Of a stretch of 20,942 bases of DNA, positions 1 through 9,893 are shown in pieces (positions within the stretch are counted from its first letter, which is position 1; each line of letters opens with the position of its first letter). The position numbers and the translations under genes are program-made. The stretch covers positions 1-20,942 of the forward strand of contig JAGGAG010000020.1 in NCBI GenBank assembly GCA_017889745.1, given 5' to 3'. The notes beneath the pieces are model-generated. The model was not told the origin of the DNA. It worked only from the letters and a program-made list of their open reading frames with translations, and searched no databases. Source of the stretch: Gemmatimonadota bacterium. GTDB taxonomy: Bacteria > Gemmatimonadota > Gemmatimonadetes > Gemmatimonadales > GWC2-71-9.

Positions 1-893
1 AGACGGCGATGTGGGTCGGCCGATGGACGGGGATTCCGTTCACCTTCACCACGCATCGATACGACATATTTGAGCGCCCGCCCGGCAACATGGCGGAACT
101 GGTTTCGGCGGCGCATCGCATGGTCTGCATCTCTCACTTCAACCGGGACTACCTCGTCTCGCACTTCGGTCTCGCTGAGGGGAAGCTTCCGATCGTCCGG
201 TGCGGCATCTACATCGACGAGTTTGAAGGAGAAACACGCGTTCCCCCTGCCGACAAGGCCGTGGTGCGATTGCTTTGCGTCGCGCGGCTGGACCCGGAGA
301 AGGGGCACACCTATCTGTTGCAGGCCATCCGCCTGCTTCGCGAAGCCGGCCTGAACGTTGAACTAACACTGGTCGGTGACGGCAGGCTCCGTGACGAACT
401 CTCCGCCCAGGCCGCGCAACTGGGACTCGGCTCACGCGTCACCTTCCTGGGCGCCAGGTCGGCGACGGAGGTGCGTGAGCAATTCGAGGCCTGCGATATC
501 GCTGTTCTGGCGAGCCTCAGCGAAGGCGTTCCGATCGCGATCATGGAGGGAATGATCAGCGGCAGGCCGGTAATTGCGCCGGCCGTGCTGGGTGTCCCTG
601 AACTGGTCGAGGACCGGGTGACCGGGTTTCTGTGTGAACCCGGGAGCCCGGGGTCTATAGTGCGCGCGGTACAATGGATCCTGGCCAACCCGGAGAGAAC
701 ACGAAGGATCGTCGAGGCGGGAAAGCAGAGGGTCAAGAATGACTTCTGCCGGGAGACATGCACGGACGAACTGATTGCGCTCTGGCAACAGCAGCCACTG
801 GGGAAGCGGTCCCATGGCAAGTCACCGCCCCGCCAAGCAGTCCCGTTGCATCGGCCGTTGCAGCTTGAAACCAGTTCGCGGAAGTCCCCGTAA
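1..893 (+). CDS. Glycosyltransferase family 4 (GT4), 5'-truncated by window edge
   Basis: This is the C-terminal part of a GT-B fold sugar transferase that moves a sugar from a nucleotide or lipid donor during surface polysaccharide synthesis. The frame is open to the left edge. The first ATG at 9 falls inside the fold, at the GIPFTFTTHRYDIF segment, so roughly the first hundred residues of a normal GT4 protein lie outside. Counting from that ATG, the donor-binding half begins near residue 85. R93 and K99 (VARLDPEKGH) are the usual phosphate-contacting residues, and E172...E180 (EGVPIAIME) form the family EX7E motif. The C-terminal 30 residues are basic and low in complexity. Base composition looks somewhat less GC-rich than downstream genes. 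Donor and acceptor cannot be told from sequence. The family is certain; a role in exopolysaccharide synthesis is inferred. Confidence 0.9.
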   Translation, partial: TAMWVGRWTGIPFTFTTHRYDIFERPPGNMAELVSAAHRMVCISHFNRDYLVSHFGLAEGKLPIVRCGIYIDEFEGETRVPPADKAVVRLLCVARLDPEKGHTYLLQAIRLLREAGLNVELTLVGDGRLRDELSAQAAQLGLGSRVTFLGARSATEVREQFEACDIAVLASLSEGVPIAIMEGMISGRPVIAPAVLGVPELVEDRVTGFLCEPGSPGSIVRAVQWILANPERTRRIVEAGKQRVKNDFCRETCTDELIALWQQQPLGKRSHGKSPPRQAVPLHRPLQLETSSRKSP

Positions 894-927
894 GAGCCGG
901 ACCACGCTCGACTACGGCTCTTACGGG
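887..927 (+). promoter_or_regulatory. 13-bp perfect hairpin covering the GT stop codon and the cytochrome ribosome-binding site
   Basis: Bases 887-899 (cccgtaagagccg) pair perfectly with 915-927 (cggctcttacggg) around a 15-nt loop. The left arm contains the glycosyltransferase stop codon TAA (891-893). The right arm overlaps the start of the Shine-Dalgarno GGGAGGAG (925-932) of the next gene. There is no T-tract after it, so a standard intrinsic terminator is unlikely. It could partly hide the ribosome-binding site until ribosomes finishing the upstream gene open it. The function is inferred. Confidence 0.55.
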
Positions 928-936
928 AGGAGATCA

Positions 937-1821
937 ATGCGCCGACTGGGACGCTGGTTTCTTGGATTCCTGCTGGTGATCGCCGGCGCCCTCGGGGCCC
1001 TGTACGGCTACACCGCCCTCCGCTTCAACCGCAGCTATGACGTCGCCACCCGGCCGCTCACGCTGCCCACCGACAGCGCGTCGCTGGCGCGGGGACAGCA
1101 CGTTGCCACCGCGATCGGCAAGTGCGTCGACTGCCACACTGCCGATCTGGGTGGCAAGGTGTTCATCGACGACAAGGCGCTGGGGTACATCGTCACCCCG
1201 AACCTCACCGGCGGGCCGGGCAGTCCGGTCGCCGGCTGGGCGCTGGCCGACTGGGATCGCGCGATCCGGCACGGCGTCCGCCCCAACCATCGCGGACTGG
1301 CCATCATGCCGGCGGAGGAATACCAGTACTTCACCGATGCTGATTTCACGGCCCTGGTGGCGTACATCACGTCGGTGCCCAAGGTCGACCGCTCCCTGCC
1401 CGGCCGGACCTTCGGCCCGATGGCGCGCGCGCTTTACGTTGCCGGAAAGCTGCCCCTCTTCCCCGCGGAAGTGGTCAAGCATGACAGCGTGGGACGGCAC
1501 TCCTTCCCCGAGGGAGAGTACCTCGCGCGCACCGGCGGATGCTTCGCCTGCCACGGCGTCACGCTCGCCGGCGGAGCGATCGTCGGAATGCCGCCGGGCA
1601 CCCCACCCGCCGCCAATATCAGCACCACCGGCATGATCAACTGGACGCTGGCCGACTTCACCACCGCGCTCCGCACCGGCAAGCGGCCCGATGGCAGCAC
1701 GCTCAAGGCTCCGATGCCGTGGAAGCTCACCGCCAACCTGACCGACGCGGAGATCGAAGCGCTGTGGAACTACCTGCGGAGCGGGAACTATCCGTCGCAG
1801 GCGGGAGGGCCGAAGAGCTAG
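937..1821 (+). CDS. Membrane-anchored diheme cytochrome c
   Basis: This 294-residue protein is predicted to carry electrons in the periplasm. An uncleaved N-terminal anchor (about residues 5-28) is followed by two class I cytochrome c domains. Heme motifs are CVDCH at 63-67 and CFACH at 202-206. M124 (GLAIMP) and M260 (LKAPMPW) are the likely sixth ligands. The layout resembles cytochrome subunits that accept electrons from quinoprotein or flavoprotein dehydrogenases, but no dehydrogenase gene is adjacent; the nearest candidate is the PQQ-type protein at 13786-15555. I chose ATG 937 because GGGAGGAG (925-932) lies 4 nt upstream; the longer reading from 775 overlaps the glycosyltransferase gene and has no signal-like N-terminus. 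Its TAG stop interlocks with the stop of the convergent MATE gene. The electron donor is unknown. Confidence 0.9.
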   Translation: MRRLGRWFLGFLLVIAGALGALYGYTALRFNRSYDVATRPLTLPTDSASLARGQHVATAIGKCVDCHTADLGGKVFIDDKALGYIVTPNLTGGPGSPVAGWALADWDRAIRHGVRPNHRGLAIMPAEEYQYFTDADFTALVAYITSVPKVDRSLPGRTFGPMARALYVAGKLPLFPAEVVKHDSVGRHSFPEGEYLARTGGCFACHGVTLAGGAIVGMPPGTPPAANISTTGMINWTLADFTTALRTGKRPDGSTLKAPMPWKLTANLTDAEIEALWNYLRSGNYPSQAGGPKS

Positions 1822-3203
1822 ACGACCCGGAGTTTCCAGCGCCCGCGCCGGAAGAGTGCGGCGCTCGCGAGTGCCAGGGTGCAGAAGGCCACGGTGATGG
1901 AGATGAACACCCCCCGTGGCCCGAATCCCATGACATGCGCGAGCGCCCACGCCAGCGGGAGTTCCCACAGCCAGAAGCAGAAGAGGTTGAGCCAGGTGGG
2001 TGTCCAGGTGTCGCCCGCGCCGTTGAACGACTGGGTCAGCACCATCCCGTAGGCATAGAGCGGAAAGCCCAGGCTCACGATCCTGAGGCAGGACACGGCC
2101 CACACCGCCACGTCCGCGTCGTGCGTGAAGAGCCCCACCAGCACCTTGGCGCCCACGAAGAAGACCACGCCCACCGCCGTGAGGAACACGGCGTTGTAGT
2201 TGGCCGCGGTCCACACCGCCTGCTCGGCGCGATCGGGCTTCTTCGCCCCCAGCCCCTGCCCCACCATCGTCGCCGCCGCATTGCTCAGTCCCCACGACGG
2301 GAGCAGCGCGAAGATGACGACGCGGAGCGCGATGGTGTATCCGGCGAGTGCCGCGCTGCCGAAGGTGGAGAGGATCCGCACCAGGCCGATCCAGCTCACC
2401 ATGCCGATGATCATCTGGAATGTGCCCACCGCCGAGAGACGCATCAGGGCCCACATGGTATGGAAGTCGGGCACGACATGGCGCTGCGCCACGCCGAGCC
2501 GCCCCGTGCCGCTCGCCAGCACGGCGAGCTGGATGAGCACGCCCGAGCCGCGGGCGATGGTGGTGGCCACTGCGGCACCGGTGACACCCAGTTCCGGGAA
2601 CGGTCCCCATCCGAAAATGAGGAAGGGGTCGAGCAGGAGGTTGATCCCGTTCGCGGTCCAGAGCACGCGCATCGCGATCGTGGCGTCACCCGCGCCGCGG
2701 AACGCCGCGTTGATGAGGAACAGCAGGATGACCGTCGCGTCACCGCCCAGGATGATGCGCGCATAGCCGGTTCCCGCGGCGATCACCTCGGGCGTCGCCC
2801 CCATCAGGCCAAGGAGGTGAGGCGCAAAGAGGAAGCCGGAGGTGCCGAGCACGGTGGCCACCGCCAGCCCCAGCAGGATCGCCTGCACCGTCACCCGTGC
2901 CGCGGCGTCCTGGTTCTTCTCCCCGATGCGCCGCGACACCATCGCCGTGACGCCGATGCTGAGCCCCATCGCCAGCGCGTAGATGAGCGAGAGCACCGAC
3001 TCGGTGAGACCCACGCTCGCCACCGAGTCGGCGCCGAGTTTCGCGATCCAGAAGATGTTGACGACCGCGAAGAGCGACTCCATGACCATCTCGAGCACCA
3101 TCGGCACCGCGAGCAGGATGATCGCGCGGCGGAGGGGACCCTCGGTGTAGTCGGTGTCGGTGCCGCGGAGGGCGGCCTTGACTTCGGAGAGCAAGGATGA
3201 CAT
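1818..3203 (-). CDS. MATE family multidrug/toxin efflux transporter
   Basis: This is an inner-membrane antiporter of about 461 residues, the normal length for the MATE family, which exports drugs or metabolites using Na+ or H+ gradients. The sequence shows two homologous six-helix halves. The first starts near LRRAIILLAVPMVLEMVMES, and the second near MRLSAVGTFQMIIGMVSWIG. Typical small-residue motifs such as AAFRGAGDA and QSFNGAGDTWTP occur at matching places in each half. I start at ATG 3203; an in-frame TTG at 3215 would add four residues, and neither has a clear Shine-Dalgarno. The gene lies 94 nt downstream of the heme oxygenase gene, separated from it by a heptamer-repeat structure, so co-transcription is uncertain. 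It overlaps the cytochrome gene by 4 nt at the 3' ends. The substrate cannot be told. Confidence 0.93.
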   Translation of the reverse strand: MSSLLSEVKAALRGTDTDYTEGPLRRAIILLAVPMVLEMVMESLFAVVNIFWIAKLGADSVASVGLTESVLSLIYALAMGLSIGVTAMVSRRIGEKNQDAAARVTVQAILLGLAVATVLGTSGFLFAPHLLGLMGATPEVIAAGTGYARIILGGDATVILLFLINAAFRGAGDATIAMRVLWTANGINLLLDPFLIFGWGPFPELGVTGAAVATTIARGSGVLIQLAVLASGTGRLGVAQRHVVPDFHTMWALMRLSAVGTFQMIIGMVSWIGLVRILSTFGSAALAGYTIALRVVIFALLPSWGLSNAAATMVGQGLGAKKPDRAEQAVWTAANYNAVFLTAVGVVFFVGAKVLVGLFTHDADVAVWAVSCLRIVSLGFPLYAYGMVLTQSFNGAGDTWTPTWLNLFCFWLWELPLAWALAHVMGFGPRGVFISITVAFCTLALASAALFRRGRWKLRVV

Positions 3204-3213
3204 GAGAAGCGTC

Positions 3214-3297
3214 AACAGTAAACGGTGAACGGTGAACGGGCCTCAATGTGACAAGGGGCGCAGATCGCGCCCCTGTTCACCGTTTACCGTTCACCCT
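3214..3297. repeat. Inverted array of degenerate heptamers (AACGGTG) around a GC hairpin
   Basis: On the plus strand 3214-3241 reads as four heptamers: aacagta, aacggtg, aacggtg, aacgggc. About 30 nt on, the complementary strand carries the same type of unit in opposite orientation. Bases 3218-3230 (gtaaacggtgaac) pair perfectly with 3275-3287 (gttcaccgtttac). Inside this lies a second perfect stem, 3254-3261 (aggggcgc) with 3267-3274 (gcgcccct), with a 5-nt loop. The two right arms are directly adjacent. The block fills the heme oxygenase-MATE gap, so it could act as an attenuator, an RNA stabiliser or a dispersed intergenic repeat. There is no T-tract. Confidence 0.7.
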
Positions 3298-3951
3298 TCA
3301 CGCCGTGGGGTAAGCCTTGTCCAGGTCCTCGAACATCCGCCTGGCATAGTCGAACCCCGCGATCGCTTCCTGCACCACCTCGTCCTGCTCCTTCTGGGTG
3401 AGCGGCAGCGCGCTGAGGACGGCGCGGTAGGCGTTCTTCCGGCCGTTCATGTCGGCCACGTCCTTGAAGTTGTAGAAGTTGGTGCCCGCTTCGCCGGCTT
3501 CGTAGGTCTTGGCGACGCTGCGGCCCATCATCTGGCCGCCCGAGAGGTCGCCCAGATAACGCACGTAGGCATGCGCCACGAGGCCGCGCGGCATGCGCCC
3601 TCCCAGCTGGGTGAGGTGCGCCGCATAATCGGAGGCGGCCTTCACCACCGGAATGGAGCGCCAGTCCTTGCCGGCGAAGAACTCGAGATCCTGCTCCAGC
3701 GATGCCGCGCGGTTGAGCGCCGGGTCGTACACCATGCCCACCACCGCGTCGTCCTTGTGCGCGCCCATGGCCGCCTCCAGCGCCACGTACACCGGGTGCA
3801 GTGCGCGGAGCAGTCCGACGTAGCCGTCGCGCGGCAGCGTGCCCTTGAAAAGGTGCTTGACGAAGGCGCTGCGCTCGGCGGCGGTGTGCGCCGCACCCGT
3901 GGCGTCACGAAGGCGCCCGGCGAGGCCGGCAGGTACGATTGTTTCGGACAT
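3298..3951 (-). CDS. Heme oxygenase (biliverdin-forming)
   Basis: This 217-residue cytoplasmic enzyme is predicted to cleave heme to biliverdin, CO and Fe2+, using electrons from a ferredoxin or reductase. H22 in AAHTAAERSAFVKHLFKG matches the proximal heme ligand of the family. The distal helix YVRYLGDLSGGQ (129-140) keeps the flexible glycines and the aspartate (D135) needed for oxygen activation. The length is standard for soluble bacterial enzymes. Start ATG 3951 has a strong Shine-Dalgarno, GGAGGAG, about 5 nt upstream. A likely promoter with a palindrome over its -10 box lies in the 59-nt gap to the methyltransferase gene. Biliverdin could serve iron recovery or supply a bacteriophytochrome chromophore; no phytochrome or heme-uptake gene is present here to decide. 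Confidence 0.93.
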   Translation of the reverse strand: MSETIVPAGLAGRLRDATGAAHTAAERSAFVKHLFKGTLPRDGYVGLLRALHPVYVALEAAMGAHKDDAVVGMVYDPALNRAASLEQDLEFFAGKDWRSIPVVKAASDYAAHLTQLGGRMPRGLVAHAYVRYLGDLSGGQMMGRSVAKTYEAGEAGTNFYNFKDVADMNGRKNAYRAVLSALPLTQKEQDEVVQEAIAGFDYARRMFEDLDKAYPTA

Positions 3952-3967
3952 CAGGACTCCTCCATTT

Positions 3968-4004
3968 GGGTCGCAAATTTACCGACCCGGACCCGAACAA
4001 CCAA
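3968..4004 (-). promoter_or_regulatory. Putative heme oxygenase promoter with palindromic operator over the -10 box
   Basis: Read on the minus strand, TTGGTT (3999-4004) and TAAATT (3976-3981) stand 17 nt apart, a fair match to a housekeeping sigma promoter upstream of the heme oxygenase start at 3951. A perfect 6-bp inverted repeat, GGGTCG (3968-3973) and CGACCC (3983-3988) separated by 9 nt, brackets the -10 box. That is where a repressor would block RNA polymerase. The palindrome is seen directly; the promoter and operator roles are inferred. Confidence 0.5.
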
Positions 4005-4010
4005 GCGGCG

Positions 4011-5105
4011 TCAGGTCGCCACGAGATGCACGGGGATGCCGCCATTGTTCGTGCGCCATATCTCCCGAAACGGCACACCAACCTGGCCCTCGAGGCGGGG
4101 ATTGGCGCCGAGCAGGGCCACGCGCCACCCCGGGAGCCGGGTACGGGCCACGTTGCCCAGTTGGGCGTAGAGATTCCGCAGCGCCTTCTCCTCGCCGATG
4201 CGTGCGCCGTAGGGAGGATTGCTGAGCAGCAGCCCCGGACCCGGCATCGGGTCGACTGCCGACAGCGATACGTTCCGGAACTCCGTGTTCGCGGTGACTC
4301 CGGCCCGCTCCGCGTTGGCCCGTGACGCCTCGATGGCACCGGCGTCGCGATCGCTGCCAACGATGCCCGGTGCATCGGAAAGGATACGCGACGCGGCGTC
4401 GGCGCGGACCCCGGCCCACAGCTTCGCATCGAAGTCGGGCCACGACTCGAACGCGAAGCGCCGGTTGAGCCCGGGCGGAATCCGCCGCGCCAGGAGCGCC
4501 GCCTCGATCGGGATGGTGCCCGAGCCGCAGAAGGGATCGACCAGCGGAACGCTGCCGTCCCAGCCGCATCCGAGGAGCATCGCCGCGGCCAGCGTCTCCC
4601 TCAGCGGTGCTTTCGCCGTCTCGAGCCGGTAACCGCGGCGGTGCAGCAGCTCACCTGACGCATCGGCTGAGATGGTGAACCGGTCGCGCACCGCGCGCAC
4701 CTGGAATCGCGCTGCCCGCGATGGCTCGGCGTCGGCTGCCCTCCCCTCCATGCCGACAATCCGCTCGAGCCGCTCGGCGATCCCCCGGTTGTGATACAGC
4801 TTCGATTTCCGGCTGGTCACCTCGAACTCCGGCACCATGCCGGCCCCGAGCAGGGTGTCCCAGGGGATCTTCTTCGCGTGGCGTTCGAGCTCGAACCAGG
4901 TGCGGGCCTCGAACTGCGCCACGCGCTTCACCACCCGGGTCGCGGTGCGCAGCTCGAGGTTGGCCCGATACAGCAACAGGGCATCGGCCCGGAACGAAAC
5001 CCCACCGGGCTCGGTTGCGTCGATCGTGGCGCCGAGTGCATGTAGTTCGGACGCGGTGACGGCCTCGATGCCGGGTGCGGTGATGGCGAAGCAGTCGTCA
5101 GCCAT
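4011..5105 (-). CDS. THUMP-domain class I SAM-dependent RNA methyltransferase, RlmL/YpsC-like
   Basis: This 364-residue enzyme is predicted to make m2G in 23S rRNA, like the N-terminal half of E. coli RlmL (G2445). Residues 1-60 form the ferredoxin-like start, and about 60-160 the THUMP RNA-binding region. The Rossmann methyltransferase follows, with SAM motif I DPFCGSGT (190-197), an acidic motif II at GSDRD (250-254) and the catalytic NPPYG motif at 296-300, typical of exocyclic-amine methylation. It lacks the second (RlmK) domain of the E. coli fusion, as in many other bacteria. ATG 5105 overlaps the stop of the upstream DUF2127 gene by 8 nt, suggesting translational coupling. The exact target guanine is inferred from family only. 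Confidence 0.9.
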   Translation of the reverse strand: MADDCFAITAPGIEAVTASELHALGATIDATEPGGVSFRADALLLYRANLELRTATRVVKRVAQFEARTWFELERHAKKIPWDTLLGAGMVPEFEVTSRKSKLYHNRGIAERLERIVGMEGRAADAEPSRAARFQVRAVRDRFTISADASGELLHRRGYRLETAKAPLRETLAAAMLLGCGWDGSVPLVDPFCGSGTIPIEAALLARRIPPGLNRRFAFESWPDFDAKLWAGVRADAASRILSDAPGIVGSDRDAGAIEASRANAERAGVTANTEFRNVSLSAVDPMPGPGLLLSNPPYGARIGEEKALRNLYAQLGNVARTRLPGWRVALLGANPRLEGQVGVPFREIWRTNNGGIPVHLVAT

Positions 5106-5598
5106 CGCTGGTCGGTCGCGGGTCGTGCGTCGTGGGTCTCGAGTGCTGCTCCCGGCGGCGGAGCGCGATGCGCCACGCCAGGTAGCCCACGATGAGCAGG
5201 TTGCACGCGAACACGAACAGGCGCAGCATGGTGAAGTGATGCAGGAGCAGCCTGACCTCGAACGGCAGGTACAGGCCGCCGCTCAGGGCCCCGAACCACT
5301 GGGCCCATGCCTGCTCGTGCCACAACCCGAACGCCTCGGCCAGCCGCACCAGGGAATAGCCCAGCGCGCCGAGCGCCAGCAGCACCAGGCGATGGTCATC
5401 GATGCTGCCGCTCGCCTCGATGAAGATCCGGGGAAGGTGCCTGGCGGGGTTGAGGTGGGCCTCGCGCACCAGCGCTTCGGCCACCGCCTGCACGTCGTGA
5501 TGGATCAGGCCGAGCAGCCCGACGCCGGCGAGCAGCACCAGGAGACCCTTGGCGCCCTCGAGCAGCGCGATGGTACGGGAGGCGGCGGTCGATTTCAT
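5098..5598 (-). CDS. DUF2127 family integral membrane protein
   Basis: This 166-residue membrane protein has no known function. The N-terminal LLEGAKGLLVLLAGVGLLGL and the following LIHHDVQAVAE match the DUF2127 pattern (a helix, then a His-His-Asp segment). About four membrane helices are visible, near residues 12-32, 70-90, 100-118 and 124-146. The C-terminus is a basic tail (RRREQHSRP) that should face the cytoplasm. Conserved histidines in the first loop (HHD near 33-35) could bind a metal, but this is speculation. The gene is transcribed away from the DNA glycosylase gene across a 45-nt gap and overlaps the methyltransferase gene, probably as the first gene of a two-gene unit. I saw no clear Shine-Dalgarno before ATG 5598. 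Confidence 0.8.
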   Translation of the reverse strand: MKSTAASRTIALLEGAKGLLVLLAGVGLLGLIHHDVQAVAEALVREAHLNPARHLPRIFIEASGSIDDHRLVLLALGALGYSLVRLAEAFGLWHEQAWAQWFGALSGGLYLPFEVRLLLHHFTMLRLFVFACNLLIVGYLAWRIALRRREQHSRPTTHDPRPTSDG

Positions 5599-5643
5599 GA
5601 CGGCGAGGAAGTTAGACTCGGAAGGTCATTCCCGGGGGGCCGC

Positions 5644-6531
5644 GTGCCCGAACTGCCGGATGTGGTGGTGTATATCGAGCGCCTCACGCCCCTCGTGCTG
5701 GGGCAGCCACTGGTGCAGGTGCACCTGGGCAGTCCGTTCGTGCTGCGCACGGTCGATCCACCGGTTTCCGAGGTGGACGGCCGGACGGTCACCGGCATCC
5801 GCCGCCTGGGCAAGCGCATCGTGCTGGCCCTCGAGGGCGAGTTGTTCGTCGTCATCCATCTCATGATTGCCGGGCGGCTGCGCTGGCGGGCCCCGGGCAA
5901 GACGCTCCGCGGCAAGATGGTGCTCGCCGAGTTCGCCTTCCCCGATGGCACGCTGTATCTCACCGAGGCGGGATCGAAGCGACGGGCGTCGATCCACGTG
6001 GTTCGGGGCGAGGCGGCACTCGCCGGCTTCGAACGGGGCGGCCTCGAAGTACTGAGCGCCAGCCTGGCCGGGTTCAGCGCGCGCCTCCGGAGCGAGAACC
6101 ACACGCTCAAGCGCGCGCTCACCGATCCCCGGCTCATGAGCGGCATCGGCAATGCCTACTCCGACGAGATCCTGCATCGCGCGAAGCTGTCGCCGCTGAT
6201 GCTCACCTCACGACTCAGCGACGAACAACTGTCACTGCTCTTTGAGGCAACCCGCGCCACGCTCACGGACTGGACCGACCGGCTCCGCACCGACGCCGGC
6301 AGCGGCTTCCCAGAAAAGGTGACCGCCTTTCGCGACGGGATGGCCGTGCATGGGCGCTTCCGGCAGCCGTGCCCGGTGTGCGGTGCGCCGGTGCAACGCA
6401 TCCGCTATGCCGAGAACGAGACCAACTACTGCGCGCGCTGCCAGACGGGCGGGCGGGTGCTGGCCGACCGGAGCCTGTCACGGCTGCTCAAGGACGACTG
6501 GCCCCGCAGCATCGAGGAGTGGGAGGCATGA
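5644..6531 (+). CDS. Fpg/Nei family DNA glycosylase
   Basis: This 295-residue base-excision enzyme should remove oxidised bases and nick the abasic site. With GTG 5644 as start, the processed N-terminus is PELPDV, giving the catalytic proline P2 and E3. K57 (RRLGKR) falls at the family's DNA-contacting lysine. The helix-two-turn-helix is LMSGIGNAYSDEIL (164-177) with N170. A zinc finger has C243/C246 and C263/C266, followed by R271. After the finger the protein continues about 25 residues, longer than E. coli MutM, which ends near this point. This and the ELPDVVVYIERL opening suggest a side branch of the family rather than strict MutM, so no symbol is given. Its TGA shares a base with the next gene's ATG. 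A DNA repair enzyme leading a sigma-factor operon is unusual. Confidence 0.9.
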   Translation: MPELPDVVVYIERLTPLVLGQPLVQVHLGSPFVLRTVDPPVSEVDGRTVTGIRRLGKRIVLALEGELFVVIHLMIAGRLRWRAPGKTLRGKMVLAEFAFPDGTLYLTEAGSKRRASIHVVRGEAALAGFERGGLEVLSASLAGFSARLRSENHTLKRALTDPRLMSGIGNAYSDEILHRAKLSPLMLTSRLSDEQLSLLFEATRATLTDWTDRLRTDAGSGFPEKVTAFRDGMAVHGRFRQPCPVCGAPVQRIRYAENETNYCARCQTGGRVLADRSLSRLLKDDWPRSIEEWEA

Positions 6532-7096
6532 TGGAGATCACCGCCCTGCTGCAGGCGCACCGCGAGGGCGATCCCGGGGCGGTTGACCGGCTGTATCCGC
6601 TGGTGCAGTCTGAATTGCGGCGCGGCGCGGCGGCGCTGCTGCGCCGGGAGCGGGACGCGCACTCGGTGCAGGTCACCGAGCTCGTCAACGACGCGCTCCT
6701 GAGGCTGCTGGGGTCGTCGCCCGAGTGGCAGGACCGGGCGCACTTCCTGGCGATCGCGTCGCGGGCCATGCGCCAGATCCTGGTGGATCGTGCGCGTCGC
6801 CGGCAGGCGCAGCGGCGGGGTGGCGGATGGCAGCAGACCACGCTCGGCGACGCGGCCTCGCCCCAGCCGGTGTCGCCCGACGAGCTGATCGCGCTCGACG
6901 ATGCGCTGGAGCGGCTGGGCGCCTTCGATCCGCGCCTGCGCGACGTGGTGGAGTACCGATATTTCGGTGGCCTCACCGACGCCGAGGTGGCCGCAGCGCT
7001 CGGCGTGACGGAACGGACGGTGCAGCGCGACTGGAAGCGGGCCCGCGCCATCCTCTATACCGAGCTCTACCCCGGTGGAGCTCCAGACCCGGCGGG

Positions 7097-7100
<4 letters not shown>
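6531..7100 (+). CDS. ECF RNA polymerase sigma factor of the kinase-linked (Sig-70_X6/ECF43-like) type
   Basis: This 189-residue sigma factor redirects RNA polymerase to a small regulon. Region 2 spans about residues 15-85 and region 4 about 125-180, with a helix-turn-helix at LTDAEVAAALGVTERTVQRDWKRAR. In region 2.2 the usual acidic DAED-type motif is replaced by SVQVTELVNDALLRL (45-59). This pattern belongs to sigma factors encoded beside Ser/Thr kinases. T49 sits where, in Vibrio EcfP, phosphorylation by the kinase PpkT supplies the missing negative charge. No anti-sigma gene is seen. ATG 6531 overlaps the glycosylase TGA by one base and has GGGAGG (6521-6526) 4 nt upstream; ATG 6528 is also possible but too close to it. 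The stop overlaps the kinase start as ATGA. Confidence 0.92.
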
Positions 7101-9814
<2,714 letters not shown>

Positions 9815-9859
9815 GCAAATGTCGCCCTTCGGGGGCGTCCTGCGCATTCCCTCATGAGA

Positions 9860-9876
9860 GGCTCCGTGCCGGAGCC
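9860..9876 (+). promoter_or_regulatory. Short hairpin just upstream of the TPR gene ribosome-binding site
   Basis: Bases 9860-9865 (ggctcc) pair with 9871-9876 (ggagcc) around a 5-nt loop, ending 4 nt before the Shine-Dalgarno AGAGGAGG (9881-9888). A weaker GC stem (9823-9827 with 9833-9837) follows the kinase stop codon. Neither has a T-tract. These are the only structures seen in the 79-nt gap between the kinase and TPR genes; a regulatory role is a guess. Confidence 0.3.
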
Positions 9877-9893
9877 GGCCAGAGGAGGCAGTC

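Noticed and set aside
775..936. N-terminal extension of the cytochrome from ATG 775
   Set aside because: It overlaps the glycosyltransferase coding region, has no signal-like sequence, and the strong GGGAGGAG site points to ATG 937.
1539..3200. Long plus-strand open frame opposite the MATE gene (and similar ones at 934-2610, 3232-4170, 4837-5643, 12586-13461, 14713-15630, 19074-20168)
   Set aside because: These encode His/Arg/Gly-rich low-complexity products, lie opposite or out of frame with recognisable genes, and reflect third-position GC bias.
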